Source of the DNA: Aliiglaciecola sp041538045
GTDB lineage: Bacteria; Pseudomonadota; Gammaproteobacteria; Enterobacterales; Alteromonadaceae
NCBI RefSeq assembly: GCF_041538045.1
Contig: NZ_JBGOSE010000004.1
Location: forward strand, 186,001 to 250,000
Length of the DNA: 64,000 nucleotides
Direction: 5' to 3'
Shown: piece by piece, positions 36,501 through 44,549 of the stretch
Numbering within the stretch: the stretch's first letter is position 1
Layout: each line of letters begins with the position of its first letter
The notes under the pieces: generated by a model
The model's input: only the letters and a program-made list of their open reading frames with translations
Database searches by the model: none
What the model was told of the DNA's origin: nothing
Translations under genes and position numbers: made by a program

Positions 36501-36914
36501 GTTAGCAATCATCAAGACAGGTTGCTGTTATATAAAAACAATGCATCTTCATCTGCAGACAAAGGTTTCATTCATTTGACCCTGCAAGGGTTGGCTAAAA
36601 ATACTCAAGCCATAGGTGCAAAAGTTTATGTCACTGCAAATGGTATTACCCAACTACAAGAAGTTCGTTCTGGCGGAAGCTTTATCTCTAGCTCCCCATC
36701 TGAATTACATTTTGGTTTAGCCGGTGCTGATATTGTTAATGAGATTCGTATTGTTTGGCCTGGGGCTGAGCAGTTTGAAAGTATTCATCGTAATATTTCG
36801 ATTAATCAGTTTTATACCATTAAACAAACCGAAGAGCCTGAAGGTGACATCAGTGACTCAGCTCTTAGAGCAATGACAGTATCGTTAAAAAATGTAGATG
36901 ACATCAGTGAGTAA
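33546..36914 (+). CDS. MauG/CcpA-like di-haem peroxidase fused to FG-GAP propeller and ASPIC/UnbV domain
   Basis: A 1122-residue exported protein. The GTG at 33546 is chosen: AGGAA lies 6 bases upstream and it gives a lipoprotein-like signal (LFLISCSG); the open frame extends upstream into the previous gene. Residues ~45-490 are a bacterial di-haem cytochrome c peroxidase/MauG domain with CASCH at 93-97 and CVACH at 321-325 and the typical FRTPTLLNV and PYTHSGAF. Residues ~595-985 hold seven calcium-binding FG-GAP/VCBS motifs (e.g. DVDGDCWPD, DYDLDGDLD, DYDRDGDVD), enough for a seven-bladed propeller. Residues ~1020-1085 match ASPIC/UnbV. The combination beside a quinoprotein suggests a redox partner or a maturation oxidase; function unproven. 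Confidence 0.85.
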   Translation: MLARAFGHVAVVKQLFCFATAFLFLISCSGTKSSTHATIDADRVMLRAVLDKLEQTYPLLPSVDEKPISSPLFRLGKELFFSRSLSGNKDVACASCHHPYLAGGDKLSLPVGESAYEPELLGPGRWHDWQSSADPNADGAPNVPRHAQSTFNSSLYNRAMFYDGRVFVLDEDSKNGGKGQNHRTPDSNLWLGDIAAGNDLLASQTRFPVVSNDEMRGYSFATAQTHEGIRDALVARMKQHDKNQSWLKLFRAAFGEPDANAETLINFSNIEKAISYYQSTQVLIDNDWYAYIKGDEDALTDLQVEGALLFFNQSQQGGADCVACHTPPIFSDEQFHNIAVPQFGKGKQPNGEDFGRRGVTQKDQDRFAFRTPTLLNVTATAPYTHSGAFTQLQDVIAHHIDPVKSIKSYDFSFANNPQMQYVSELNPQAEAHSQKPLQFLLEQQQQGLSKLPSNVNINSHQRDAIAAFLSALTDPCLNNQECLAVWVPNENEVAPDSLRLNAKIGEFAPPPKPLASLSKTLINDTRSKVKASGRIKAIVLKSNLFGCEIAKVDEIKNTPHKFQEVALTSGLTKRHHITWPLYNLQSAQRLIFSGGVAAGDVDGDCWPDIFQPTGDGSADVLYRNNRDGSFTDISKQWGITSKELSNGVAMVDIDGDNDLDIIISNLVHPNLSSISGELKGNQHSQNPTLYINHNNQKFIPIKNSGIAAQLTSWSFAFADYDLDGDLDALTTHWRGPGLGGKQPNHLWENVSTDTTLEFVAADKKAHLMEMIGSTDFTFTGTFSDIDEDGYPDLLMAADFETSQVYKNTGNGHFENTTHLSQITDKNGMGSAVADYDNDGDLDWFVSSVSDPNGKAEGNWGVEGNRLYNNIDGQFIDVTDEAGVAEGLWAWGACFADFNNDQWLDIFHVNGFDLDSELRKHLGSPYAYMKLKRSMREFENTPSRLFMSNQDGSFSEQSAELGITDRLSGRGVVCFDYDRDGDVDILVSNHQDRLLLYKNNASSSADKGFIHLTLQGLAKNTQAIGAKVYVTANGITQLQEVRSGGSFISSSPSELHFGLAGADIVNEIRIVWPGAEQFESIHRNISINQFYTIKQTEEPEGDISDSALRAMTVSLKNVDDISE

Positions 36915-36975
36915 ATCATTACAAAGCTCAAAAATTTGTTATTTAAACCTTAGCTTCAATATAGGAAAAAAGTGA

Positions 36976-38121
36976 ATGAGATTAAGTCAGTGTCATAATT
37001 TTCACGACTTTAGAAAACTTGCAAAAAAACGTTTACCTAGCCCCATTTTTGATTACATCGATGGTGGTGCTGATGATGAGGTAACTATGCAACGTAATAC
37101 TCAAGCGTTTAATCAATGTGACCTTATTCCGAGTGTCTTATCAGGGGTTCAAGAAATCGACATGTCTGTTGAGGTGATGGGCACCAAATTACCTATGCCT
37201 GTCTATTGCTCGCCAACGGCGTTGCAACGCCTGTTTCATCATCAAGGTGAACGCGCCGTTGCCGCCGCCGCTGATAAATTTGGAACTCTTTTCGGTGTTT
37301 CTTCTCTTGGTACGGTCAGTATGGAAGAGATCGCTGAAAAATTCAGCGCACCGCAAGTTTATCAATTCTACTTTCACAGAGATCGAGGCTTAAACCAGGC
37401 GATGATGGAGCGTGCGAAACAGGCCAATATCAAAATCATGATGTTGACGGTCGATTCTATCACTGGTGGAAATCGTGAAAGAGATTTGCGTACTGGCTTT
37501 TCTATTCCCTTTAGATTGAATTTAAAAGGGCTTTGGGAGTTTGCATCCAAGCCTATGTGGGGAATCAACTATGTTACCCATGAAAAATTTTCGTTACCGC
37601 AATTAGAGGCGCATATCGATATGAGAGGTGGTGCCAGTTCCATAGGTGGTTACTTTACTGAAATGCTTGATCCTTCAATGAATTGGCAAGATGTCGAGCA
37701 AATGGTGGCGTTTTGGGGAGGCGAGTTTTGCCTTAAAGGAATTATGAATGTAGAAGATGCTCGCAAGGCAGTAGATATTGGTTGTACTGGCATAGTGGTA
37801 TCGAATCATGGTGGTAGGCAGCTTGACGGTTCTAGAAGTTCTTTTGATCACCTAGCGGAAATTGTTGACGCAGTGGGAGATAAAATTGATGTGCTGTTTG
37901 ATAGTGGAGTTCAAAGAGGAACCCATGTATTGAAGGCCCTTTCTCTTGGTGCTAAAGCCGTTGGTATCGGACGGATGTATCTGTATGGGTTGGCAGCAGC
38001 GGGACAGCCTGGTGTTGAACGAGCCCTTAGTTTAATGCGCACTGAAATTGAAAGAGATATGCGTTTGATGGGCTGTAAAAACATTCAACAATTGAGCACC
38101 AATAACCTGCGTTTCAGATAG
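36976..38121 (+). CDS. FMN-dependent 2-hydroxyacid dehydrogenase (LldD family)
   Basis: A 381-residue flavoprotein resembling L-lactate dehydrogenase LldD. It starts in family style (NFHDFRKLAKKRLPSPIFDYIDGGADDE) and has the catalytic His in VSNHGGRQLDG, the arginine next to it, and the FMN phosphate site near GAKAVGIGRMYLYGLAA. It would oxidise an L-2-hydroxy acid to the keto acid and pass electrons to the membrane quinone pool or a cytochrome. In this operon the hydroxy acid could come from oxidation of a diol such as 1,2-propanediol by the alcohol and AldA-type dehydrogenases (inference). A good ribosome-binding site (AGGAAA) precedes it. Confidence 0.9.
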   Translation: MRLSQCHNFHDFRKLAKKRLPSPIFDYIDGGADDEVTMQRNTQAFNQCDLIPSVLSGVQEIDMSVEVMGTKLPMPVYCSPTALQRLFHHQGERAVAAAADKFGTLFGVSSLGTVSMEEIAEKFSAPQVYQFYFHRDRGLNQAMMERAKQANIKIMMLTVDSITGGNRERDLRTGFSIPFRLNLKGLWEFASKPMWGINYVTHEKFSLPQLEAHIDMRGGASSIGGYFTEMLDPSMNWQDVEQMVAFWGGEFCLKGIMNVEDARKAVDIGCTGIVVSNHGGRQLDGSRSSFDHLAEIVDAVGDKIDVLFDSGVQRGTHVLKALSLGAKAVGIGRMYLYGLAAAGQPGVERALSLMRTEIERDMRLMGCKNIQQLSTNNLRFR

Positions 38122-38195
38122 GGTTTTGGTTTCCACAGTGGTTAGAAATTTGGTCCACTAAAGACATTTAGGCACAAACAAAACAAGGTGAAAAA

Positions 38196-40241
38196 ATGAA
38201 TTGTCAGAAGTTTAAGATTATTTGGTGCAGTATTTTCACTATGGCTGGGAGTGGAGTATCTGCTGTCAGTTTGGCTGATTCATTAGCTATAGATGAACGA
38301 ATTACGGTAACCTCAACTCGTCAACCCCTTGCGATTATGCAAGCCGATAGTAGCGTAAGTATTATTGATTCAATTGAGATTGAAGAAGTTGGTCATCAGC
38401 ATATCAATCAGTTATTTAATACTGTACCTGGAGGCTGGATAAGCCGAGGAAATGGTCAAGAGCACTTAACCGCTATTCGTTCCCCTGTTTTTACCGGTGC
38501 TGGTGGTTGTGGAGCATTTTTATTTGCTCAAGACGGTATTTCCTTGAGGGCTCCCGGATTTTGTAACGCTAATCAATTGTTCGATGTGAACTCTGAACAA
38601 GCTAGCAGAGTGGAAGTGGTTAGAGGCCCTAACAGTGTTTTTTACGGCTCGAATGCAGTTCATGGGTTGATTAACGTTATTAGTGCTGATGTTGAGAATG
38701 TACAAAATACAGTTTCTGCTGACGTAGGCGGATATGGTTTTAATCGACTCAAAGGTACCTTTAGTCAGGGTACTGAAGAGGCTGGTTTTGCCTTGCTAGG
38801 GAATATCACTGACGATAACGGCTATCAAAACGACAGTGGCTTCAATCAGCAAAAAATTGATCTGATTCATCAGCAATCTGTAGGTCGGTGGGAGGTTAAA
38901 AACGTCCTTAGTTATGCCAACTTAAACCAAGAGACGGCGGGCTTCATTGAGGGTGAGTTGAGTTACAAAGACGATGCTATGCGACGTATGAATCTGAATC
39001 CAGAAGCCTTTCGAGAGTCTAAGAGTTTTCGAGCTCATAGTCAGTGGCAAACAGAACTAGAACAAGGCGTTTTTAAACTAACCCCTTACGTTCGTTGGAC
39101 TGATATGCGTTTTTTACAACATTATTTACCTTGGCAAGCACTTGAAGAGAACAGTCAACAAAGTGTTGGTGTTCAGGGGCAATATGAAAAACACTTTAAC
39201 GATGTGGAATTCATTTCAGGAATTGACATTGATCTTACCAATGGTGAGCTAACAGAGTCTCAAGCAGAAGACTTTTCGGCGACAATTCCCAAAGGTGTTC
39301 ACTATGATTATGATGTGGACGCGACACTTATTTCGCCTTTTGTGCATACAAGGTGGAGTATTACAGAAAATACCCAACTAAGTGTTGGTGCGCGCTTCGA
39401 TATGACGAAGTATGACTACGATAATCACCTAAGCGATGGTGATGTATGTGAGGAGGGGGTTGAAAATTGTCGTTTTACTCGTCCCTCTGATCAAAATGTA
39501 GACTTTGAACAGTGGTCTTGGCGTGTAGGTGTATTACATTCAATTACACCTAATCAAATCATTTTTTCTAATTTAAGCAGCGGGTTTAGAGCTCCGCAAG
39601 CCGGCGAACTATTTCGATTACAAAGTGGTCAACAACTTGCGAACTTAGAAGCGGAGGAAGTGCTTTCAGTTGAGTTAGGGTGGAAAGCATCGTGGGAAGG
39701 GTTTCAGGCAGAAGCCGTTGCTTATCAGATGGAAAAAGAAAATGTGATTTTCCAAGACACCGAAAAACAAAATATCAGTGAAGGCAAAACCATGCATGCG
39801 GGACTGGAGTTTAACTTCCGCGCAGCACTGGCTGACAATGTACAGCTTGATGCCAACGTTGGTTGGGGGCGACATACGTATAAATCTGACTTAACTTTGT
39901 CGGCTATAAATATTGAAGGGAATTATATTGATACGGCCCCTAAAGTGTTGGCTGGCGCTCGATTGCATTGGCAACCCGTTAACGCTTTTAACTTCCGTCT
40001 TGAATGGACCCACATGGATGAATATTATTTAGATCCAGAAAATACGGCCACTTACGCGGGACACGATTTATTTAACCTGCACTCAAGTTGGCAAATGAAC
40101 GATAACCTGACCTTGTCATTGAAACTCAATAATTTAACTAATCGCGATTATGCAGAACGGGCTGATATTTCATTTGGTAAATACCGCTATTTTGTAGGAT
40201 TACCTAGAACCTTGTTCGCCAGCATAACCTTCGTTTTATAG
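38196..40241 (+). CDS. TonB-dependent outer-membrane receptor
   Basis: A 681-residue protein with a signal peptide (ending VSLADS), a TonB-box-like DERITVTS at the mature N-terminus, a plug domain (~45-160, with VEVVRGPNSVFYGSNAVHG) and a 22-strand barrel. Two cysteines in the plug (GGCGAF and GFCNANQ) mark a marine receptor subgroup that I cannot tie to a ligand. The chain ends in ITFVL rather than the usual terminal aromatic residue. As the last gene of the quinoprotein run it may import the substrate or, since no PQQ synthesis genes are seen, the cofactor. The REP array begins right after its stop. Confidence 0.88.
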   Translation: MNCQKFKIIWCSIFTMAGSGVSAVSLADSLAIDERITVTSTRQPLAIMQADSSVSIIDSIEIEEVGHQHINQLFNTVPGGWISRGNGQEHLTAIRSPVFTGAGGCGAFLFAQDGISLRAPGFCNANQLFDVNSEQASRVEVVRGPNSVFYGSNAVHGLINVISADVENVQNTVSADVGGYGFNRLKGTFSQGTEEAGFALLGNITDDNGYQNDSGFNQQKIDLIHQQSVGRWEVKNVLSYANLNQETAGFIEGELSYKDDAMRRMNLNPEAFRESKSFRAHSQWQTELEQGVFKLTPYVRWTDMRFLQHYLPWQALEENSQQSVGVQGQYEKHFNDVEFISGIDIDLTNGELTESQAEDFSATIPKGVHYDYDVDATLISPFVHTRWSITENTQLSVGARFDMTKYDYDNHLSDGDVCEEGVENCRFTRPSDQNVDFEQWSWRVGVLHSITPNQIIFSNLSSGFRAPQAGELFRLQSGQQLANLEAEEVLSVELGWKASWEGFQAEAVAYQMEKENVIFQDTEKQNISEGKTMHAGLEFNFRAALADNVQLDANVGWGRHTYKSDLTLSAINIEGNYIDTAPKVLAGARLHWQPVNAFNFRLEWTHMDEYYLDPENTATYAGHDLFNLHSSWQMNDNLTLSLKLNNLTNRDYAERADISFGKYRYFVGLPRTLFASITFVL

Positions 40242-40282
40242 CATGGCCTTTAGGCCATGGAGAAAACCAAACCCAAAAAGGT

Positions 40283-41072
40283 TGTAGCACGGGCTTCAGC
40301 CCGTGGAAACGGTTGCCAAACCCTTCGCGGGGCTAAAGCACCCGCCTACAGGTTGGGAATAGGCCATGGAAATAAACCAAACCCAAAAGGGTTGTAGCAC
40401 GGGCTTTAGCCCGTGGAAACGGTTGCCAAACCCCTCGCGGGGCTGAAGCACCCGCCTACAGGTTGGGAATAGGCCATGGAAATAAACCAAACCCAAAAAG
40501 GTTGTAGCACGGGCTTCAGCCCGTGGAAACGGTACCAAACCCCTCACGGGGCTAAAGCACCCGCCTACAGGTGATGCACAGGTTAATCTTTTTTTCTGTA
40601 GCACGGGCTTTAGCCCGTGGAAACGGTAGCCAAATCCTTCGCGGGGCTAAAGCACCCGCCTACAGGTTGGGAATAGGCCATGGAAATAAACCAAACCCAA
40701 AAAGGTTGTAGCACGGGCTTCAGCCCGTGGAAACGGTTGCCAAACCCCTCGCGGGGCTGAAGCACCCGCCTACAGGTTGGGAATAGGCCATGGAAATAAA
40801 CCAAACCCAAAAAGGTTGTAGCACGGGCTTCAGCCCGTGGAAACGGTTGCCAAACCCCTCGCGGGGCTGAAGCACCCGCCTACAGGTGATGCACAGGTTA
40901 ATCTTTTTTTCTGTAGCACGGGCTTTAGCCCGTGAAACGATTGCTACACTCCTCGCGGGGCTGAAGCACCCGCCTACAGGTGATGCACAGGTTAATCTTT
41001 TTTCTGTAGCACGGGCTTTAGCCCGTGGAAACGATTGCCAAACCCCTCGCGGAGCTAAAGCACCCGCCTACA
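40283..41072. repeat. Array of eight REP/BIME-type palindromic units
   Basis: Units start at 40283, 40393, 40503, 40597, 40707, 40817, 40912 and 41005, in the same orientation as those at 22673-23069 and with the same sequence. Two spacer types alternate: the 42-bp spacer of the first array, and a 27-28-bp one (GGTGATGCACAGGTTAATC plus T-run). A truncated 42-bp spacer with an extra hairpin (ATGGCCTTTAGGCCAT, 40243-40258) joins the array to the receptor stop codon. From 41073 to 41234 I see only the leader of the next gene. Confidence 0.93.
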
Positions 41073-41234
41073 ATAGGGATGCAATTTCATAAGTCTGTAT
41101 GTGTAAAATGGGGTGTATTACCTGCATAAAACTTGTGTTTATAAGGGGTCTAATGCTAATTTCGTTGCTGTTATAAAAATCACTAGAAAATTAGTTGTTC
41201 TAGTGGTGTTGGGAATCTACATAGGAATAAAAAA

Positions 41235-42011
41235 ATGGATAATAACGAAAATAGCCCTTATCAAGCACCGGAGTCTGATCTCACTTCAACGGACGCACCT
41301 TCTGGAGAGTGGGTTTATACGGGTCCATCAAATAAAGCCGTCGGCGATGGAATGGCGTGGATATCTGAAGGTTTTAGTTTATTTAAACAAGATATAGGAA
41401 TGTGGATTGTAACTATGATTGTTGGCTTCATTGTCGCAATCGTTATCAATATCATTCCTTTTGTTGGTTCCCTTATTAGTATGTTCTTAACCTATATTTG
41501 GGTTGGTGGACTAATGTTAGGTTGTCAGGCTGCTGCAGAAGGTAAGCCGTTTGATATTAAATATCTGTTTGCTGGGTTCTCAAATCATACAGGCAGATTA
41601 GTCGGTCTTTCGGCTATTGGAGCGATTATTAGTATTGTGGTGATGTTTATCGCGATGGGGTCTGTCTATATGGATATTCTCGCAGGCGAAAGTACTCCGG
41701 AAATGATGGGCGCGCAATTTTGGTTATCATTTCTCGTGGCTATGGCGTTAATGTTACCTATGGTCATGGCGGTGTGGTTTGCTCCAGCATTAATTGTTTT
41801 ACAAGACATGCCGGTTTTTGCTGCGATGAAACAAAGCTTTATCGGCTGCTTTAAGAATGTGATGCCATTTTTAGTTTACGGCATTGTGATGTTGGTACTG
41901 TACATTTTAGGAGCAATCCCGCTCGCTTTAGGATTGTTGGTTGTTATTCCTTTACTATTTACATCCATGTACATTTCTTATCGTTCAATCTATTTAAGCA
42001 AAGCCGCTTAA
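41235..42011 (+). CDS. BPSS1780-like integral membrane protein
   Basis: A 258-residue protein with a polar N-terminus (NNENSPYQAPESDL) and a hydrophobic body of about five or six helices starting near residue 55. The NPYQAP-type head followed by GWISEGFSLF resembles the BPSS1780 family of membrane proteins of unknown role. ATG 41235 follows AGGAATAAAAA. It is monocistronic, with a strong terminator 13 bp after its stop, and separated from the alcohol module by the REP array. Confidence 0.7.
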   Translation: MDNNENSPYQAPESDLTSTDAPSGEWVYTGPSNKAVGDGMAWISEGFSLFKQDIGMWIVTMIVGFIVAIVINIIPFVGSLISMFLTYIWVGGLMLGCQAAAEGKPFDIKYLFAGFSNHTGRLVGLSAIGAIISIVVMFIAMGSVYMDILAGESTPEMMGAQFWLSFLVAMALMLPMVMAVWFAPALIVLQDMPVFAAMKQSFIGCFKNVMPFLVYGIVMLVLYILGAIPLALGLLVVIPLLFTSMYISYRSIYLSKAA

Positions 42012-42024
42012 GTTTTCAATATGA

Positions 42025-42058
42025 CTGGATTCACTTACTGTAAGTGAATCCAGCTTTT
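42025..42058 (+). terminator. Rho-independent terminator
   Basis: Perfect 13-bp stem CTGGATTCACTTA / TAAGTGAATCCAG, 3-base loop, then CTTTT; ends the 41235-42011 gene and lies at the end of the convergent gene. Confidence 0.85.
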
Positions 42059-42061
42059 AAA

Positions 42062-42481
42062 CTAAGATATATAAGCACCTATTACCGCGATAACAATTAT
42101 CAATATATGTGGAGCGACAACCGTCGGTGTTAACGCATTTTTTAGGTAACTAGCCACTAACCTCATGCTGCTAGGACGGCTAAACTCCCACTGACTATTG
42201 TATTGCATGCCATTGTCTTGCATTGGATTCAACAATGCTTTTTCAATAATTAGAAGACGATCGCTTATTCTGCCCTGAAAAGTTTTCCAAATGCCATCCA
42301 ACATCCAAAACACGATACAAAGAAGCGGCACGATAAAATCAAGTTGTACATGAAAGAGCAATAAACTGCATAAGATCCCACTCGCTAACTTAATCAACAA
42401 AGAAAACTTCTCATAGCTATCGTACTGATATTGTAATGTTGTCCATTCTTGCTGAAGGGCGCTTGGCGTGTGGTTGTCCAA
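42062..42481 (-). CDS. Small membrane protein of unknown function
   Basis: A 139-residue protein with three likely helices: two adjacent (LLIKLASGILCSLLLF and FIVPLLCIVFWML) and one at the C-terminus (HILIIVIAVIGAYIS), with a soluble loop between. I do not recognise the family. It is convergent with the preceding gene and 117 bp from the nuclease gene, from which a terminator separates it. Confidence 0.6.
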   Translation of the reverse strand: MDNHTPSALQQEWTTLQYQYDSYEKFSLLIKLASGILCSLLLFHVQLDFIVPLLCIVFWMLDGIWKTFQGRISDRLLIIEKALLNPMQDNGMQYNSQWEFSRPSSMRLVASYLKNALTPTVVAPHILIIVIAVIGAYIS

Positions 42482-42547
42482 AATTTATTCCTTATGATGG
42501 ATACGTTAGGGTTAAAGTGAAGAGGAATCTAGCGACAGTATTGCAAA

Positions 42548-42574
42548 CAAAAAAACGGCTCACAAGGAGCCGTT
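42548..42574 (-). terminator. Terminator for the secreted nuclease gene
   Basis: AACGGCTC / GAGCCGTT stem at 42554-42561 and 42567-42574; seven A on the left provide the T-run on the minus strand. Confidence 0.82.
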
Positions 42575-42598
42575 ATCGTTTTAGTCTATGCTTAGCTG

Positions 42599-44239
42599 TC
42601 AATTTCCCCAAATCTCTGCAACAAATTCTGGGTGATCGACAAATGGATTACGGTTGCCTTGATAAGAATGGGCTGCGTCATTGCGATCTATTTCAAGTTG
42701 ACTCACTGGATCTTGGTTGTGCCAAGTTTTCATTAAATCCACAAACCACGACTCAAAAACTTGATTGGCGGTACCGTTTAACACAGCGTCAACGAAACTG
42801 CTGTTAGAGTCCCAACCGGCAATCACGTTTTCATAACGGGTTGCCATATAGAAATAAGCTCGGGCTAAGTCACCTTTAAATTCGTCAATGGGTTCGAATA
42901 CCGTTCCTGAATAGCCTAACCCCGAGCGTGCGGAGCCTAACAGTGAGCCATTTTGAGAGGTAAAACTCGCACTACCTACTTCGCCATAGGGGTAGCTACC
43001 GCGTTTAGAATTGACGTAACCATCGGTGGCGAAAATATGATGTACGTCTGAATTCATGGGTTCTATGGCGCCACCAAACCAACTACGGGGGAATGCATGT
43101 TCTCTGTTATAACAACTCCCTTCCCCTGAATAATTACCACATTGGTCACTGCCGGCAGAATAAGTGTAAGGGTCGTTACTCGCTGGTCGTTCTGCATATA
43201 TATCTAAAATGCTGCCATCGTTTTCATAATATTGATCTAACGAATAGCTGCTGTAGAAGGTCCACAAACCACTGTAACCCTGAGATGAATGGTTTTTAAT
43301 AATATCGTACAGTGCTGACTTTAAGTTATAACCGCTAAGTCCAGAGGCATTGGCGTAATATCCAGTTAAATCTGGAAGAGTTCCACCTCCACCTGTTCCA
43401 CCACCACTGCCGATGCTGAAACTAAAGGTCTCTATTGAGCCAAAGTTACCACCGCTAGTCAGGCTGGTGCCGTCGATAACGAGCTCGTAAGAACCGCTGC
43501 CGTAACTACAGCAAATGCCATCACCATATGAATCATTAATAGTAAGTGTATAGTCACCATCGTCTAAACATAAATCCTCAGAGTAACTGGTGTTGTTCGA
43601 TAACCCAGAACCCGAAGCCTCAACTCCCGACTGAGCATTTTCAATTTGCCAGCTGGTTTCTGAGGCATAGTTGTCCGTTGTAAGGTTAAAGCTACCTGAT
43701 GTTGTTACACATCCTTCTCCCCCTCCTGAACCGCCGCCATTGCCAACACCGTCATGGGGTTCAAAATCATCTACGTAAACAACTTCCGAACCATCAAAAC
43801 CGGAGACATCGTAGAATCTCAAACCCACTTCAATATTGCCGCTAGAGCTTGGGGTAAAGTTATAGCTAATTTGTTGCCATTGGTTGGTGACACTAGCATC
43901 TGAATATCCGCGATAGCCATCCACATAAAGTCGCGCGCGCATTCCACCTTCGGTGTGGTAAACCCAAGTGCTAAATTCAATGGATTGTCTTGAGGATACA
44001 GCAACGGATTGACGAAAATCGGTAGAACCTTGAGTGCTTGTAGTGACGTTAATTGCGGCGGAACTAATACCACTTTTAACCACGCTGGTTGATTCACTTA
44101 CTGCAATACCACTATCAACAGTAGTCCAACTATCTGCAGAGCCATTGGACCAGTCCTCAAAAGCGCCATTGTCTACATTGGCGTATACCAACTGTGGAAC
44201 TAGCCATGCACTAAATAATAAAATACTGAGTTTTTTCAT
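42599..44239 (-). CDS. Secreted Endonuclease I-family nuclease with accessory domains
   Basis: A 546-residue exported protein (signal ending PQLVYA). Residues ~20-165 resemble a carbohydrate-binding jelly-roll (DNGAFEDWSNG, ending VYVDDFEP). After a glycine-rich linker, ~175-275 is a disulphide-rich beta domain with YGDGICCSYGSGSYEL, a module common in secreted hydrolases. Residues ~295-546 are the Endonuclease I catalytic domain: YNREHAFPRSW, SDVHHIFATDGYVNSKRG. The family cleaves DNA without strong sequence preference. It probably degrades extracellular DNA for phosphate or carbon. Monocistronic. Confidence 0.88.
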   Translation of the reverse strand: MKKLSILLFSAWLVPQLVYANVDNGAFEDWSNGSADSWTTVDSGIAVSESTSVVKSGISSAAINVTTSTQGSTDFRQSVAVSSRQSIEFSTWVYHTEGGMRARLYVDGYRGYSDASVTNQWQQISYNFTPSSSGNIEVGLRFYDVSGFDGSEVVYVDDFEPHDGVGNGGGSGGGEGCVTTSGSFNLTTDNYASETSWQIENAQSGVEASGSGLSNNTSYSEDLCLDDGDYTLTINDSYGDGICCSYGSGSYELVIDGTSLTSGGNFGSIETFSFSIGSGGGTGGGGTLPDLTGYYANASGLSGYNLKSALYDIIKNHSSQGYSGLWTFYSSYSLDQYYENDGSILDIYAERPASNDPYTYSAGSDQCGNYSGEGSCYNREHAFPRSWFGGAIEPMNSDVHHIFATDGYVNSKRGSYPYGEVGSASFTSQNGSLLGSARSGLGYSGTVFEPIDEFKGDLARAYFYMATRYENVIAGWDSNSSFVDAVLNGTANQVFESWFVDLMKTWHNQDPVSQLEIDRNDAAHSYQGNRNPFVDHPEFVAEIWGN

Positions 44240-44549
44240 TGTTCTGCCTCTTTGCCTGATTGGTAAGCTAAAACAGTGTTGTTTGACTGCAAAACGTTGC
44301 AGAGCACATAGGGTATTTCAATGGCGTATGGTAAATTAGTTGACCATGAGGTCATATTTTAGTCAATATTAATTTATAAAAAGCGGAAACTTTCGGCATA
44401 ACAATAAAAGCAAAATTAACCTAGAGTAAAAAGCAGCGAGAGGGGAAAACAAGGCGGTAACATTCGTCGAGCAAAAAACAACGAGAGAAATCAGCTAGTT
44501 TAAATGTCGTTAAAAAACAATCAGCCTAACCAACTCCCTCGAATTTGAG
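44240..44549. other. Intergenic region with a short palindrome
   Basis: About 310 bp upstream of the nuclease. Inverted repeat TGACC-ATGA-GGTCA at 44341-44354 could be an operator for the nuclease gene. I see no gene or RNA. Confidence 0.35.

Noticed and set aside
40296..40810. Long open frames running through the REP arrays (also 22796-23047)
   Set aside because: They translate the repeat itself, giving the same peptide repeated; no ribosome-binding site and no protein-like composition.
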